64,000 nt of DNA from Streptomyces sp. HUAS YS2 (lineage in GTDB: Bacteria; Actinomycetota; Actinomycetes; Streptomycetales; Streptomycetaceae), in contig NZ_CP137573.1 of the NCBI RefSeq assembly GCF_033343995.1, forward strand, positions 1,984,001 to 2,048,000, written 5' to 3'. Of this stretch, positions 1-11,001 are shown piece after piece. How positions within the stretch are numbered: the stretch's first letter is position 1; every line of letters begins with the position of its first letter. Made by a program: the position numbers and the translations under genes. The notes beneath the pieces are model-generated. The model ran no database searches. It saw only the letters and a program-made list of their open reading frames with translations, and was not told where the DNA came from.

Positions 1-827
1 AGGTCGGTCTCGTACCCCTGCTGCTGCTGGAGCTGGATCAGGCCCTGCGTGAGCACGTACCGCTCGGGGTCGTCGCCGCTCTGCGGCTGCATGAGCACGG
101 TCGGCAGCACGAACTGGTTCCACTGGCCGAGCGTGTTGAAGATCCCGACGCTGAGCAGGCCGGGCTTCGCCATCGGCAGCATCACCTGGAAGAAGGTCCG
201 GGTGTGCGAGGCACCGTCCAGGATCGCCGCCTCGAAGACGGCCGTCGGCAGCGTCCGGAAGAAGGCGTGCATGAAGAAGACGGTGAACGGCAGCGAGTAG
301 GCGACGTAGACCAGGATCAGGCCCTGGTAGGTGTTCAGCATCCCCAGCAGCTTCACCATGAAGAAGAGCGGGACGAGGGCCAGGAACACCGGGAACATCG
401 CGCCGGCGACGAACACGTAGTAGACGAGGCGGTTGCCCCAGAACTCGTAGCGCGCCAGCACGTACGCGGCCATCGAGCCGAACAGCATGGTCAGCGGGAC
501 CGAGAACACCAGGACGATCACGGTGTTCACGAAGTAGTCGCCGATGCCCTTGTCCCAGGCCCGCGTGAAGACGTCGAAGGACCAGTTGGCCGGCCAGCCG
601 AAGGCGGACCCGGCGATCTGGGCGTCCGTCTTGAAGGAGCTGAGCACCAGCCACAGCAGCGGCAGGACGATCATCAGGGCCCAGAGGGCGAGGAAGCCGT
701 GCGAGAAGACGTTGAGGACGACGCCTTCGCGGGCCGGTCCCGAGGCCGGCGTGTTCGCCTTGGTGACCGCGCGCTGGCGGGGCACCTCGGCCTCGGTGAC
801 GTCGGTCTTCTGGAGGGGTGCAGTCAT
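1..827 (-). CDS. ngcG: Carbohydrate ABC transporter permease, NgcG-type (3' part cut by window edge)
   Basis: This is the second inner-membrane permease of a sugar importer of the MalG/CUT1 type. The visible 275 residues hold a hydrophilic N-terminus of about 35 residues followed by several membrane helices. The EAA loop that docks the ATPase is visible (AAILDGA around residues 208-214). The C-terminal end lies beyond position 1. The start ATG at 827 follows GGGAGACCCC. It is the last gene of the ngcE-ngcF-ngcG order and starts 15 nt after ngcF ends. The assignment to the N-acetylglucosamine/chitobiose system rests mainly on ngcE and gene order. As is usual for CUT1 systems, no ATPase gene is in the visible part, so a shared MsiK-type ATPase is likely (family knowledge). 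Confidence 0.85.
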   Translation of the reverse strand, partial: MTAPLQKTDVTEAEVPRQRAVTKANTPASGPAREGVVLNVFSHGFLALWALMIVLPLLWLVLSSFKTDAQIAGSAFGWPANWSFDVFTRAWDKGIGDYFVNTVIVLVFSVPLTMLFGSMAAYVLARYEFWGNRLVYYVFVAGAMFPVFLALVPLFFMVKLLGMLNTYQGLILVYVAYSLPFTVFFMHAFFRTLPTAVFEAAILDGASHTRTFFQVMLPMAKPGLLSVGIFNTLGQWNQFVLPTVLMQPQSGDDPERYVLTQGLIQLQQQQGYETD

Positions 828-842
828 CGTGGGGTCTCCCGC

Positions 843-1778
843 TCAGAACTCGATGCGCTCGCGGCGGGTGGCGCGCAGCGTGACCACGGACAGGATCAGG
901 GTGAGGAGCAGCATGACGACGCCCATGGCGCAGGCATAGCCGCTCTTGCCGTAGATGAGGAAGTTGCGCATCAGGTAGGTCGACATGGTCTCGCTGGCGT
1001 GGTCGGGACCACCGCCGAACTCGCCACCGGGCGCGGTCATGGTGGAGACCAGGATGAACATGTCCATCGCGACGATGCCGAGGTAGACCCAGGCGGTCTG
1101 CACCGCGTCCCACAGCAGCGGCAGCGTGATCTTGAAGAAGGACTGGGCGCGGCCGGCACCGTCGATCAGCGCGGCCTCGTAGATGTCCCTGGGGATGGAC
1201 TGCATGGCGGCGGAGAACAGCACCAGATAGAAGCCGACGCCGTGCCAGACGATGACCGCGATCAGCGCCCAGAGCACGAAGTTGGGTTCGTTGAGCCATT
1301 CGACGGGAGCGCCCGGATCGACCAGGCCGATGGAGACCAGGAAGCCGTTGAGCATGCCGCCGGAGTCGCTGCGGTACACGGCGCCGAACAGCACCGAGAG
1401 GATCGCCAGCGACAGCACCTGCGGGAAGAAATAGAGGATCTTGTAGAACCCGGCCCCGGCGACGCCCGAGACGCCGCCGGCCCGGCTCCGCCCGCCCGCG
1501 TTCACCATGAAGGCGAAGAACAGGGCGAGCAGAATGGTGATCACCGGGATGAACACCAGGAACAGGATGTTGTGCCAGATGGCACCGAGAAAGATGTCGT
1601 CCTGGAACAACGCGACGTAATTGTCCAGTCCGACGAACGAGAAGGTCTGCGACTGCCCCTTCCAGTCGGTCAGCGAGTAACCGAACGTCTGGATGTACGG
1701 CCAGATGACGAAGACCAGATAGAGCGCCACGGGGACGAGAAGAAATCCCGCGACGAACTGGTACTGCCCTTTGCGCAT
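843..1778 (-). CDS. ngcF: Carbohydrate ABC transporter permease, NgcF-type
   Basis: A 311-residue MalF/CUT1-type permease, the first membrane subunit of a sugar importer. The first helix starts right after the MRKGQY N-terminus (residues about 8-28). About six helices follow. The cytoplasmic EAA motif that contacts the ATPase reads EAALIDGAGRAQSF near residues 200-213. The length is normal for the family. It sits 49 nt after ngcE and 15 nt before ngcG on the same strand, so the three are one operon. Substrate assignment to N-acetylglucosamine and chitobiose is inferred from the binding protein and gene order, not from permease residues. Confidence 0.87.
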   Translation of the reverse strand: MRKGQYQFVAGFLLVPVALYLVFVIWPYIQTFGYSLTDWKGQSQTFSFVGLDNYVALFQDDIFLGAIWHNILFLVFIPVITILLALFFAFMVNAGGRSRAGGVSGVAGAGFYKILYFFPQVLSLAILSVLFGAVYRSDSGGMLNGFLVSIGLVDPGAPVEWLNEPNFVLWALIAVIVWHGVGFYLVLFSAAMQSIPRDIYEAALIDGAGRAQSFFKITLPLLWDAVQTAWVYLGIVAMDMFILVSTMTAPGGEFGGGPDHASETMSTYLMRNFLIYGKSGYACAMGVVMLLLTLILSVVTLRATRRERIEF

Positions 1779-1827
1779 GGCGTTCCTGCTCCTGATGTTC
1801 CCGGCGAATGCAGCGGTCGGTGCGAGA

Positions 1828-3267
1828 TCAGTCGCGGCGGTTGTTCTTGGACGCCGGGTCCTTGGCCGCCTTGTCGACCGCGGCCTGTGCCCTCTTCAGC
1901 CATTCCGCGGGCTGGATGCGCTTGGCCATCAGCTCGTTGGACGCGTTCTGGATGGCGGTGTCCATCTCGCTGTACCACTCGGTGTAGAGGTAGCGGAAGG
2001 TATTGGTGCCGGCCTTCTTGGAGACGTCGACCGTCGACTGCGTACCGGGCCGCAGCTTGACGCTCGGGTCCACGCCGTCCGCCAGGATGGTGAGCGAGTT
2101 CGCCTCCTTGGCGAAGCTCGTCGACCACTCCTTGGAGAGCATCAGCCGCATGAACTCCTTCGCCTCGGCGAGGTTCTTGGCCTTGGCGGGGATGATGAAG
2201 GGCTCGCCGGAGCCGGCCCGGATCGCCTCGTACGGCATCTTGCTGCCGGGCAGCAGCGGCATCGGCATGAACTTCATGTCGAAGTCGGCCGGGGTCTGCT
2301 TGAGCTGCTCGTTCTCCAGCCAGGAACCACAGGTGATGAAGGCGGCCTTGTACTGGTTCCACCGGGTCTGCGACTCGGTGTGGGTCAGGCCGTTGGTGCC
2401 GGGCATCAAGTAGCCCTTCTCCACGACCTCGTAGATCGCCTCGACGGCCTCCTTGGCGGCGTCGGAACCGACGAACGCCTTCGGGTCGAGGTTGTCGATC
2501 GCCTTCATCGCGTCGAGACCGCCCTTCTTGGCGATCAGGTCCATGATGGCGACGTTGATGTAGTACGGGTACTTGCCCTGGTGGGCGAGGCCGCCGATGC
2601 CCTGCGCGGTGGCCTCCTTGCAGATGGCGAGGAACTCGTCCCAGGTCTTGGGCTCGGTCCAGCCCTTCTCCTTGAAGAGCTTGCCGGAGTACCACAGGCC
2701 CCACACCGTGTAGATGTAGTTGAGGGCGACGACCTTGCCCTCCTGCAGGCCCGGGTCGAGGGTGCCGGGGATGAGGGTGTCGCGGACCTTCTTGGAGGGG
2801 TCGTCGACGGACGGCGCGTCCAGGACCTCGGCGAGGTCGAGCAGCTGGCCGTTCTTGTGCAGAACGTCGATCTTGATCTTCTGGGCGCCGGAGTCGTCGA
2901 CGATGTCCGGCGGGTTGCCGGCGTTGAAGCGCGGCTGGAGCTTGCCGGTGATCTCCTGGGTGCCGGTGTGGGTGGCGGTGACGCCCCATTTCTTATTGAA
3001 GGCGGCTTCCCAGGCCTTCGCGTACTCGTCTCCGTAGCCGCCCTTGAAGACGACGACGTCGATCTTGCCGCCCTTGGCCACGCCGAACGGATTGTCCTTG
3101 GACTTCTGCCCCTGCGGCTTCTTGTCGCCGGAGTCGTCTCCACCGCTGGAGGCGCACGCGGACAGGAAGCTCATCGTCGGTACCGAGATCAGACCGAGTG
3201 CGGCTGAACGCTTGATCAGATCGCGACGGCCGAGGCCCTCATTGTTGTGGGCGGAGGTGGATCCCAT
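1828..3267 (-). CDS. ngcE: Sugar-binding lipoprotein of an N-acetylglucosamine/chitobiose ABC importer (NgcE-type)
   Basis: A 479-residue extracellular solute-binding lipoprotein. The N-terminus has a twin-arginine-like RRDLIKR at residues 14-20 and a lipobox LSAC with the lipidated Cys at 38, so Tat export and lipid anchoring are likely. The body matches family 1 solute-binding proteins (a WGLWYSGKLFKEKGW stretch and PPDIVDDSGAQ). I chose the ATG at 3267 because it places the signal peptide correctly; the frame stays open upstream to 3573 without a signal. It is the first gene of the ngcEFG operon. A DasR-like box lies about 160 bp upstream. The NgcE identity is from sequence resemblance and position next to aconitase (recalled, unchecked). 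Confidence 0.82.
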   Translation of the reverse strand: MGSTSAHNNEGLGRRDLIKRSAALGLISVPTMSFLSACASSGGDDSGDKKPQGQKSKDNPFGVAKGGKIDVVVFKGGYGDEYAKAWEAAFNKKWGVTATHTGTQEITGKLQPRFNAGNPPDIVDDSGAQKIKIDVLHKNGQLLDLAEVLDAPSVDDPSKKVRDTLIPGTLDPGLQEGKVVALNYIYTVWGLWYSGKLFKEKGWTEPKTWDEFLAICKEATAQGIGGLAHQGKYPYYINVAIMDLIAKKGGLDAMKAIDNLDPKAFVGSDAAKEAVEAIYEVVEKGYLMPGTNGLTHTESQTRWNQYKAAFITCGSWLENEQLKQTPADFDMKFMPMPLLPGSKMPYEAIRAGSGEPFIIPAKAKNLAEAKEFMRLMLSKEWSTSFAKEANSLTILADGVDPSVKLRPGTQSTVDVSKKAGTNTFRYLYTEWYSEMDTAIQNASNELMAKRIQPAEWLKRAQAAVDKAAKDPASKNNRRD

Positions 3268-3426
3268 GCTCAAGTCCTCGCCTTCTCCAGGACTCAGGCG
3301 GTGCTTGCCGGTCGCCCGTACTGCTCGCCTGAGGCGAAGGGCCCCGCCACCGCAGTCAATTGCAGCTGGGTTCGTGCAGTCGTGCAGTCGTTCTGCCGTC
3401 GTGTGCGGTACGACTGGCCGGACGCG

Positions 3427-3442
3427 ACAGGTATAGTCCACT
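3427..3442. promoter_or_regulatory. DasR-responsive-element-like box upstream of ngcE
   Basis: ACAGGTATAGTCCACT agrees at 12 of 16 positions with the dre consensus AGTGGTCTAGACCACT that I recall for the GlcNAc regulator DasR. It lies 160-175 bp upstream of the ngcE start in the 370-bp gap between ngcE and acnA. A GlcNAc/chitobiose importer is a sensible DasR target, but the match is by eye only. Confidence 0.45.
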
Positions 3443-3564
3443 TCCCGTCGGCGGAGCAAGATCGAAAGCAAGGTTGGTCGGCAGTCTTTCCCGAGTTGAG
3501 ACCTGCGGGAAATGCCTGACGGTTCGTCATCTGTGCGGACGGGAATGGTCCGGGGACGACAAAA

Positions 3565-3596
3565 GGGCCGCACTCCCGTTGCCGGGGGTGCGGCCC
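3565..3596 (-). terminator. Rho-independent terminator of acnA
   Basis: The GGGCCGCAC and GTGCGGCCC arms extend to a 14-bp stem with one G-T pair and a 4-nt loop. In the minus direction the stem is followed by TTTTG. It lies 41 bp past the aconitase stop codon. The rest of the 3268-3637 gap holds the ngcE leader and promoter; I see no gene in it. Confidence 0.8.
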
Positions 3597-3637
3597 TCTT
3601 GGCCCGTGCCGGCCGTTACCGGCCGGTGCGGTGGTGC

Positions 3638-6421
<2,784 letters not shown>

Positions 6422-6422
6422 C

Positions 6423-6441
6423 TAAGGTAAGGCTTAGTTAG
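6423..6441. promoter_or_regulatory. Iron-box-like (DmdR/IdeR) site before acnA
   Basis: TAAGGTAAGGCTTAGTTAG agrees at 13 of 19 positions with the DtxR-family consensus TTAGGTTAGGCTAACCTAA. A further overlapping, weaker half-match runs to 6453, as in tandem DtxR-family sites. It lies 68-86 bp upstream of the acnA GTG. No regulator has been shown to bind it. Confidence 0.5.
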
Positions 6442-6482
6442 GTAACCCTTACCAGGCGGGGCGGCTGCGGTGCGCCGTAAGC

Positions 6483-6506
6483 AGTTATCTCGATGTCGAG
6501 ATAACT
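6483..6506. promoter_or_regulatory. Perfect 24-bp palindrome, operator candidate (acnA/VOC intergenic)
   Basis: Two 11-bp arms, AGTTATCTCGA and TCGAGATAACT, flank TG. The core TTATCTC-N6-GAGATAA recurs with the same spacer directly before the XRE/MurA-like gene at 7018-7037. It lies between acnA (minus) and the VOC gene (plus), so it could control either. Confidence 0.6.
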
Positions 6507-6628
6507 CTAGTGCATCCCCGCCGCGCGGTCATGCCCGGCATGCCCGACGTCACGACGAACGGCCGACGAGGCCCCCGTACGGCGGCGGTGCGATTGCCGC
6601 ACCGGTGGCGCAGGGCGACGATCGGGAC

Positions 6629-6985
6629 ATGATCAGCGGCGCACATGTGATCCTCTACACGACGGACGCGGAGGCGGACCGGGCCTTCCTCAAGGACGTC
6701 CTGGGCTTCGGACACGTCGACGCGGGACGGGGCTGGCTGATCTTCACGCTGCCGCCGGCCGAGCTCGCGGTGCATCCGACGTCCGGCGAACCACGACACG
6801 AGCTCTACCTCATGTGCGACGACATCGCGGCGATGCTGCGCAAGCTGGAAGCGCGCGGCGCGGAGATCTCACGGTCCGTCACCGACCAGGGCTGGGGGCT
6901 GCTCAGCGGGGTGCGCCTGCCGAGCGGGGCCGAACTGCCGCTCTACGAGCCGCGCCATCCCACCGCACACGACAATTCGCCCTGA
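6629..6985 (+). CDS. VOC-family (glyoxalase/bleomycin-resistance-like) protein
   Basis: A 118-residue single-domain vicinal-oxygen-chelate protein. It shows the typical repeated beta-alpha-beta pattern: GAHVILYTTDAEADRAFLKDVLGF at the N-terminus (residues 4-27) and HELYLMCDDI (about residues 56-65) starting the second half. It ends GVRLPSGAELPLYEPRHP. The metal-binding positions cannot be assigned with certainty, so the substrate is unknown. ATG at 6629 is used; the frame is open upstream to 6470 but that part is arginine-rich and unlike the family. It sits between two copies of the TTATCTC-N6-GAGATAA motif, which suggests joint control with the next gene. Confidence 0.8.
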   Translation: MISGAHVILYTTDAEADRAFLKDVLGFGHVDAGRGWLIFTLPPAELAVHPTSGEPRHELYLMCDDIAAMLRKLEARGAEISRSVTDQGWGLLSGVRLPSGAELPLYEPRHPTAHDNSP

Positions 6986-7017
6986 ATCACCCGTTCAACA
7001 CACCATCACCACACGCC

Positions 7018-7037
7018 CCATCTCATATCTGAGATAA
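7018..7037. promoter_or_regulatory. Second copy of the TTATCTC-N6-GAGATAA operator
   Basis: CCATCTC-ATATCT-GAGATAA has an intact right half, a left half with two changes and the same 6-bp spacer as the palindrome at 6483-6506. It ends 9 bp before the ATG at 7047, so a bound protein would block transcription or translation start. The downstream gene encodes an XRE DNA-binding domain, making autoregulation plausible. Confidence 0.55.
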
Positions 7038-7046
7038 CCTGCGGCC

Positions 7047-8576
7047 ATGGCAGACGACTACCTCGTACGCATCGGCAAGCTCATCCGCGACGCCCGTCAG
7101 CATCGCGGCTGGACCCAGACGCAGCTCGCCGAAGCTCTGGCCACAAGCCAGAGCGCCGTGAACCGCATCGAACGTGGCAATCAGAACATCAGCCTTGAGA
7201 TGATCGCCCGCATCGGAGAGGCGCTCGACAGCGAGATCGTGTCTCTCGGGTACGCGGGTCCCATGCACCTGCGGGTCGTAGGCCGCCGCCGGCTCTCCGG
7301 CGCCATCGACGTCAAGACGAGCAAGAACGCCTGCGTCGCGCTGCTGTGCGCCACGCTGCTCAACAAGGGGCGCACGGTGCTGCGCCGCGTCGCCCGCATC
7401 GAAGAGGTCTTCCGCCTGCTGGAGGTCCTCAACTCCATCGGCGTGAAGACGCGTTGGATCAACGACGGGGTCGACCTGGAGATCGTGCCGCCGGCCGAGC
7501 TCGACATGGAGGCGATCGACGCCGAGGCGGCCATCCGCACCCGCTCGATCATCATGTTCCTCGGCCCGCTGCTGCACCGCATGGACCGCTTCAAGCTCCC
7601 GTACGCGGGCGGCTGCGACCTCGGCACCCGCACGATCGAGCCGCACATGATCGCGCTGCGCCGCTTCGGCCTCGACATCACGGCGACCGAGGGCCTCTAC
7701 CACGCGCAGGTGGAGCGCTCGGTGGCTCCCGACCGCCCGATCGTCCTGACCGAACGCGGCGACACGGTGACGGAGAACGCCCTCCTGGCCGCCGCCCGCC
7801 ACGACGGCACCACGGTCATCCGCAACGCCTCCTCCAACTACATGGTCCAGGACCTCTGCTTCTTCCTGGAGGCGCTGGGCGTCCGCGTCGACGGCATCGG
7901 CACCACGACCCTCACGGTCCACGGCATCCCGGACATCGACGTCGACGTCGACTACTCCCCCTCGGAGGACCCGGTCGAGGCGATGAGCCTCCTGGCGGCC
8001 GCGGTGGTCACGGAATCGGAGCTCACCATCCGCCGTGTCCCCATCGAGTTCATGGAGATCGAGCTCGCGGTCCTGGAGGAGATGGGCCTCGACCACGACC
8101 GCTCGCCGGAGTACCCGGCGGACAACGGCCGCACCCGCCTGGTCGACCTGACGGTCCGCCCCTCCAAGCTGGAGGCGCCGATCGACAAGATCCACCCGAT
8201 GCCGTTCCCGGGCCTGAACATCGACAACGTCCCGTTCTTCGCGGCGATCGCCGCGGTGGCCCAGGGCAAGACCCTGATCCACGACTGGGTCTACGACAAC
8301 CGCGCCATCTACCTCACCGACCTCAACCGCCTCGGCGGCCGCCTCCAACTCCTGGACCCCCACCGCGTCCTGGTCGAGGGCCCCACCCGCTGGCGCGCCG
8401 CCGAAATGATGTGCCCCCCGGCCCTGCGCCCGGCGGTGGTCGTCCTCCTGGCGATGATGGCCGCCGAGGGCACGTCGGTCCTCCGCAACGTCTACGTCAT
8501 CAACCGCGGCTACGAGGACCTGGCGGAGCGGCTGAACTCGGTGGGCGCGCAGATCGAGATCTTCCGGGACATCTGA
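7047..8576 (+). CDS. XRE-type HTH fused to a MurA-like UDP-GlcNAc enolpyruvyltransferase
   Basis: A 509-residue two-domain protein. Residues about 5-65 are a Cro/CI helix-turn-helix (GWTQTQLAEALATSQSAVNRIERG). Residues about 75-509 are an EPSP-synthase/MurA fold. MurA active-site features are kept: Lys93 in TSKNA (E. coli Lys22 equivalent), Cys190 in AGGCDLGTR (Cys115 equivalent), and the Asp of NIDNVPFF (Asp305 equivalent). So it may still transfer enolpyruvate from PEP to UDP-GlcNAc, the first step of peptidoglycan synthesis. Alternatively it may sense UDP-sugars and act as a regulator. Normal MurA has no HTH. A 16-bp-stem terminator follows. The operator at 7018-7037 suggests self-control. 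Similar proteins are conserved in Streptomyces (recalled). Confidence 0.88.
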   Translation: MADDYLVRIGKLIRDARQHRGWTQTQLAEALATSQSAVNRIERGNQNISLEMIARIGEALDSEIVSLGYAGPMHLRVVGRRRLSGAIDVKTSKNACVALLCATLLNKGRTVLRRVARIEEVFRLLEVLNSIGVKTRWINDGVDLEIVPPAELDMEAIDAEAAIRTRSIIMFLGPLLHRMDRFKLPYAGGCDLGTRTIEPHMIALRRFGLDITATEGLYHAQVERSVAPDRPIVLTERGDTVTENALLAAARHDGTTVIRNASSNYMVQDLCFFLEALGVRVDGIGTTTLTVHGIPDIDVDVDYSPSEDPVEAMSLLAAAVVTESELTIRRVPIEFMEIELAVLEEMGLDHDRSPEYPADNGRTRLVDLTVRPSKLEAPIDKIHPMPFPGLNIDNVPFFAAIAAVAQGKTLIHDWVYDNRAIYLTDLNRLGGRLQLLDPHRVLVEGPTRWRAAEMMCPPALRPAVVVLLAMMAAEGTSVLRNVYVINRGYEDLAERLNSVGAQIEIFRDI

Positions 8577-8593
8577 GGACACTGCGCCCATGG

Positions 8594-8633
8594 CGAGGCC
8601 CCGTCCCCCTCCTCGTCGGGGGACGGGGCCTCG
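8594..8633. terminator. Bidirectional terminator between convergent genes
   Basis: Perfect 16-bp arms (CGAGGCCCCGTCCCCC and its complement) around an 8-nt loop. It lies between the stop codons of the MurA-like gene (plus) and tpx (minus), so it can serve both. Confidence 0.88.
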
Positions 8634-8643
8634 CGTCGTGCTG

Positions 8644-9144
8644 CTACTTCAGGGCCGCGAGGGCGGCGTCGTAGTTGGGCTCCGTCGTGATCTCGTTGAC
8701 GAGCTCCGAGTGAAGGACCTTGTTGGTCTCGTCGAGGACGACGACGGCGCGGGCGGCGAGGCCGGCCAGCGGGCCCTCGGCGATGTCCACGCCGTAGTCG
8801 GTGTGGAACGCGCGGCCGCGCACGGTGGAGACGTTGACCACGTTCTCAAGACCCTCGGCGCCGCAGAAGCGGGCCTGGGCGAACGGCAGGTCCGCGGAGA
8901 CGCACAGCACGACCGTGTTCTCCAGGCCGTCGGCGACCTCGTTGAACTTGCGGACGGAGGCCGCGCAGACGCCGGTGTCGACGCTCGGGAAGATGTTCAG
9001 CACCTTGCGCTTGCCTGCGTAGTCGTCCAGCGACACGTCGGACAGGTCCTTCGCCACCAGAGAGAAGGCAGGAGCGATGCTGCCCGGGGCCGGCAGGGTG
9101 CCGTTGACCTGTACCGGGTTGCCCTTGAAAGCGGTCTGAGCCAC
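8644..9144 (-). CDS. tpx: Thiol peroxidase (atypical 2-Cys peroxiredoxin)
   Basis: A 166-residue cytoplasmic peroxiredoxin that reduces hydrogen peroxide and alkyl peroxides with thioredoxin. The peroxidatic Cys60 sits in FPSVDTGVC and the resolving Cys94 in ARFCGAEG, the exact Tpx arrangement. The length is normal. ATG 9144 is preceded by AAGGAGAAACTCGTGGCTCAG. It is convergent with the MurA-like gene and shares its terminator. Upstream on the same strand, 66 nt away, ends an MFS exporter gene; I see no clear link between the two. Confidence 0.95.
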   Translation of the reverse strand: MAQTAFKGNPVQVNGTLPAPGSIAPAFSLVAKDLSDVSLDDYAGKRKVLNIFPSVDTGVCAASVRKFNEVADGLENTVVLCVSADLPFAQARFCGAEGLENVVNVSTVRGRAFHTDYGVDIAEGPLAGLAARAVVVLDETNKVLHSELVNEITTEPNYDAALAALK

Positions 9145-9210
9145 GAGTTTCTCCTTGTGAGCGCGATGGCGACAACGCTCGCGATCCTACTGTTCGCGGC
9201 ACATCGGGCC

Positions 9211-10761
9211 TCAGCCCGCCGGTGGTCCCATACCGCCCTTGAGGCGTTCTATGTCGGAGGGGCGGACCTGGATGGCCAGGATGGAGATGACGAAGGCCAG
9301 GACCGCGAAGGCGGCGGCGACGATGAAGCCGGCGGAGACGCCCGCGCTGAGGACCTCGTCGCCCCAGGGTGGGGGCAGCACGCCGGTCTTCGCGAACTGG
9401 GCCTTCTCCAGGGGAGTCGCCTGGGCGAGGAAGGCGGGGACCTGGTCCTCGGCCTCGTTGTTGCTGACCGTGCCGAAGACCGTGACCAGGATCGACAGGC
9501 CCAGCGAACCGCCCACCTGCTGGGTCGCGTTGAGCAGGCCGGATGCCGCGCCCGCCTCCTGGGGCTCCACGTTGGACAGGGCCATCAGGGTCAGCGAGAC
9601 GAACATCAGGCCCATGCCGACGCTGAAGACGAGCATCGGGCCGAGGATGGAGCCCGCGTACGTGGAGTGGACGTCGGTCTGCGTCAGCCAGGACAGGCCG
9701 GCCGCGAGGCACAGCGAGCCGACCACCATGAAGGGTTTCGGCCCGAACTTGGGCAGCAGCTGCGAGGTGAAGCCCGCCGCCACCGCGATGACCGCGCTGA
9801 CCGGCAGGAACGCCAGGCCGGCCTCCAGCGGGCTGAAGCCGAGCACCTGCTGGACGAACAGCGTGAGGAAGAAGAACATCCCGAAGATCGCCGCGGCGAG
9901 ACAGAGCATCATCCCGTAGGTGCCCGCCCGGTTCCGGTCGGCAAACATGTGCAGCGGTGTGATCGGCTGCCGCGAGCGCCGTTCGACCAGGATGAAGCTG
10001 ACCAGCAGCACCACCGCGATGCCGAACGAGGCCAGGGTCAGCGCGTCGCGCCAACCCTCCTGCGCGGCGCGGATGAAGCCGTACACCAGCGCCACCATGC
10101 CGAGCGTCGAGGTGAGCGCGCCGGCGATGTCGAAGTGGCCGGGATGCCGCTCGGACTCCTTGACGTGGCGCGGCGTGAGGAAGGCGATCAGCAGCGCGAT
10201 CGGCACGTTCACGAAGAAGATCCAGCGCCAGTCGAGCCATTCGACGAGGATGCCGCCGGCCAGCAGGCCGATCGCGCCGCCGCCCGCCGAGACGCCGGCG
10301 AACACGCCGAAGGCCCGGTTGCGTTCCGGCCCCTCGTCGAAGTTCGTGGTGATCAGGGAGAGCGAGGTCGGGGAGGCGATCGCGCCGCCGACGCCCTGGA
10401 GGGCGCGGGCGGCGAGCAGTTGCCAGCTGGTCTGGGCGACGCCGCAGAGCAGGGACGCGGCGCCGAAGAGCAGGACGCCGAAGATGAACACCCGGCGGCG
10501 GCCGAGGATGTCACCGGCACGTCCGCCGAGCAGCAGCAGTCCGCCGAAGGTCAGCGTGTACGCGTTGACGACCCAGGACAGGCTGGTGGTGGAGAAGTCG
10601 AGGGCGCTCTGGATGTGCGGGAGCGCGATGTTCACGATCGTGATGTCGAGCACGACCATCAGCTGGCAGGAGGCGATCACGAAGAGGGCGATGCCCTTTC
10701 CGTCGCCCTTCTTCTTCGGGGCGGCGGCCTGTGCTGGTGTCGTCGGCTTGGGGTGTGTCAT
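9211..10761 (-). CDS. MFS drug exporter of the DHA2 (EmrB/QacA) family, 14 TM
   Basis: A 516-residue proton-driven exporter. Motif A in loop 2-3 reads GGRAGDILGRRRVF, and motif C-like sequence occurs in helix 5 (AGGILVEWLDWRW region). Fourteen hydrophobic segments are distinguishable, which fits DHA2 rather than 12-TM families. The first helix starts near residue 25 after a lysine-rich tail. ATG 10761 gives MTHPKPTT. A 14-bp palindrome lies 13-26 bp upstream, and a TATTTT -10-like hexamer at 10816-10821. The substrate cannot be told; no biosynthetic gene adjoins, and no regulator gene is next to it. Confidence 0.9.
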   Translation of the reverse strand: MTHPKPTTPAQAAAPKKKGDGKGIALFVIASCQLMVVLDITIVNIALPHIQSALDFSTTSLSWVVNAYTLTFGGLLLLGGRAGDILGRRRVFIFGVLLFGAASLLCGVAQTSWQLLAARALQGVGGAIASPTSLSLITTNFDEGPERNRAFGVFAGVSAGGGAIGLLAGGILVEWLDWRWIFFVNVPIALLIAFLTPRHVKESERHPGHFDIAGALTSTLGMVALVYGFIRAAQEGWRDALTLASFGIAVVLLVSFILVERRSRQPITPLHMFADRNRAGTYGMMLCLAAAIFGMFFFLTLFVQQVLGFSPLEAGLAFLPVSAVIAVAAGFTSQLLPKFGPKPFMVVGSLCLAAGLSWLTQTDVHSTYAGSILGPMLVFSVGMGLMFVSLTLMALSNVEPQEAGAASGLLNATQQVGGSLGLSILVTVFGTVSNNEAEDQVPAFLAQATPLEKAQFAKTGVLPPPWGDEVLSAGVSAGFIVAAAFAVLAFVISILAIQVRPSDIERLKGGMGPPAG

Positions 10762-10773
10762 CGCGCATCGTGC

Positions 10774-10787
10774 CCCTCACGTGAGGG
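10774..10787. promoter_or_regulatory. Operator-like palindrome before the MFS exporter
   Basis: CCCTCACGTGAGGG is a perfect 14-bp palindrome with a CACGTG core, lying in the probable leader of the exporter gene. A TetR/MarR-type repressor encoded elsewhere is a reasonable binder, but none is adjacent. Confidence 0.45.
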
Positions 10788-11001
10788 TCCCGTGGGCCGG
10801 TCAGTCCACCCCTCGAAAATAAGCCAGCCTCCTAGGGCCCACCAGTCGATCAAGAAGCCCGTACGGCCCCCTCCGCGACGGCCGCGCGCGGCGCCGTGGC
10901 CGGCTGTTTCGGCCGGCCCCCGGCGATCGGGGGACGGGTGCTCCCCCGGCCTTCAACAGGCCATCCTGACGGAGGAGTTCGTCCGGTCCGCACCGCCTCC
11001 C

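Noticed and set aside
204..2060. Plus-strand open frame opposite ngcFG
   Set aside because: Composition typical of a shadow frame; the opposing permeases are clear.
10898..10918. GGCCGG/CCGGCC hairpin after the RidA gene as a terminator
   Set aside because: Six-bp stem in GC-rich DNA, distance over 80 bp from the stop and no U-tract; too weak to call.
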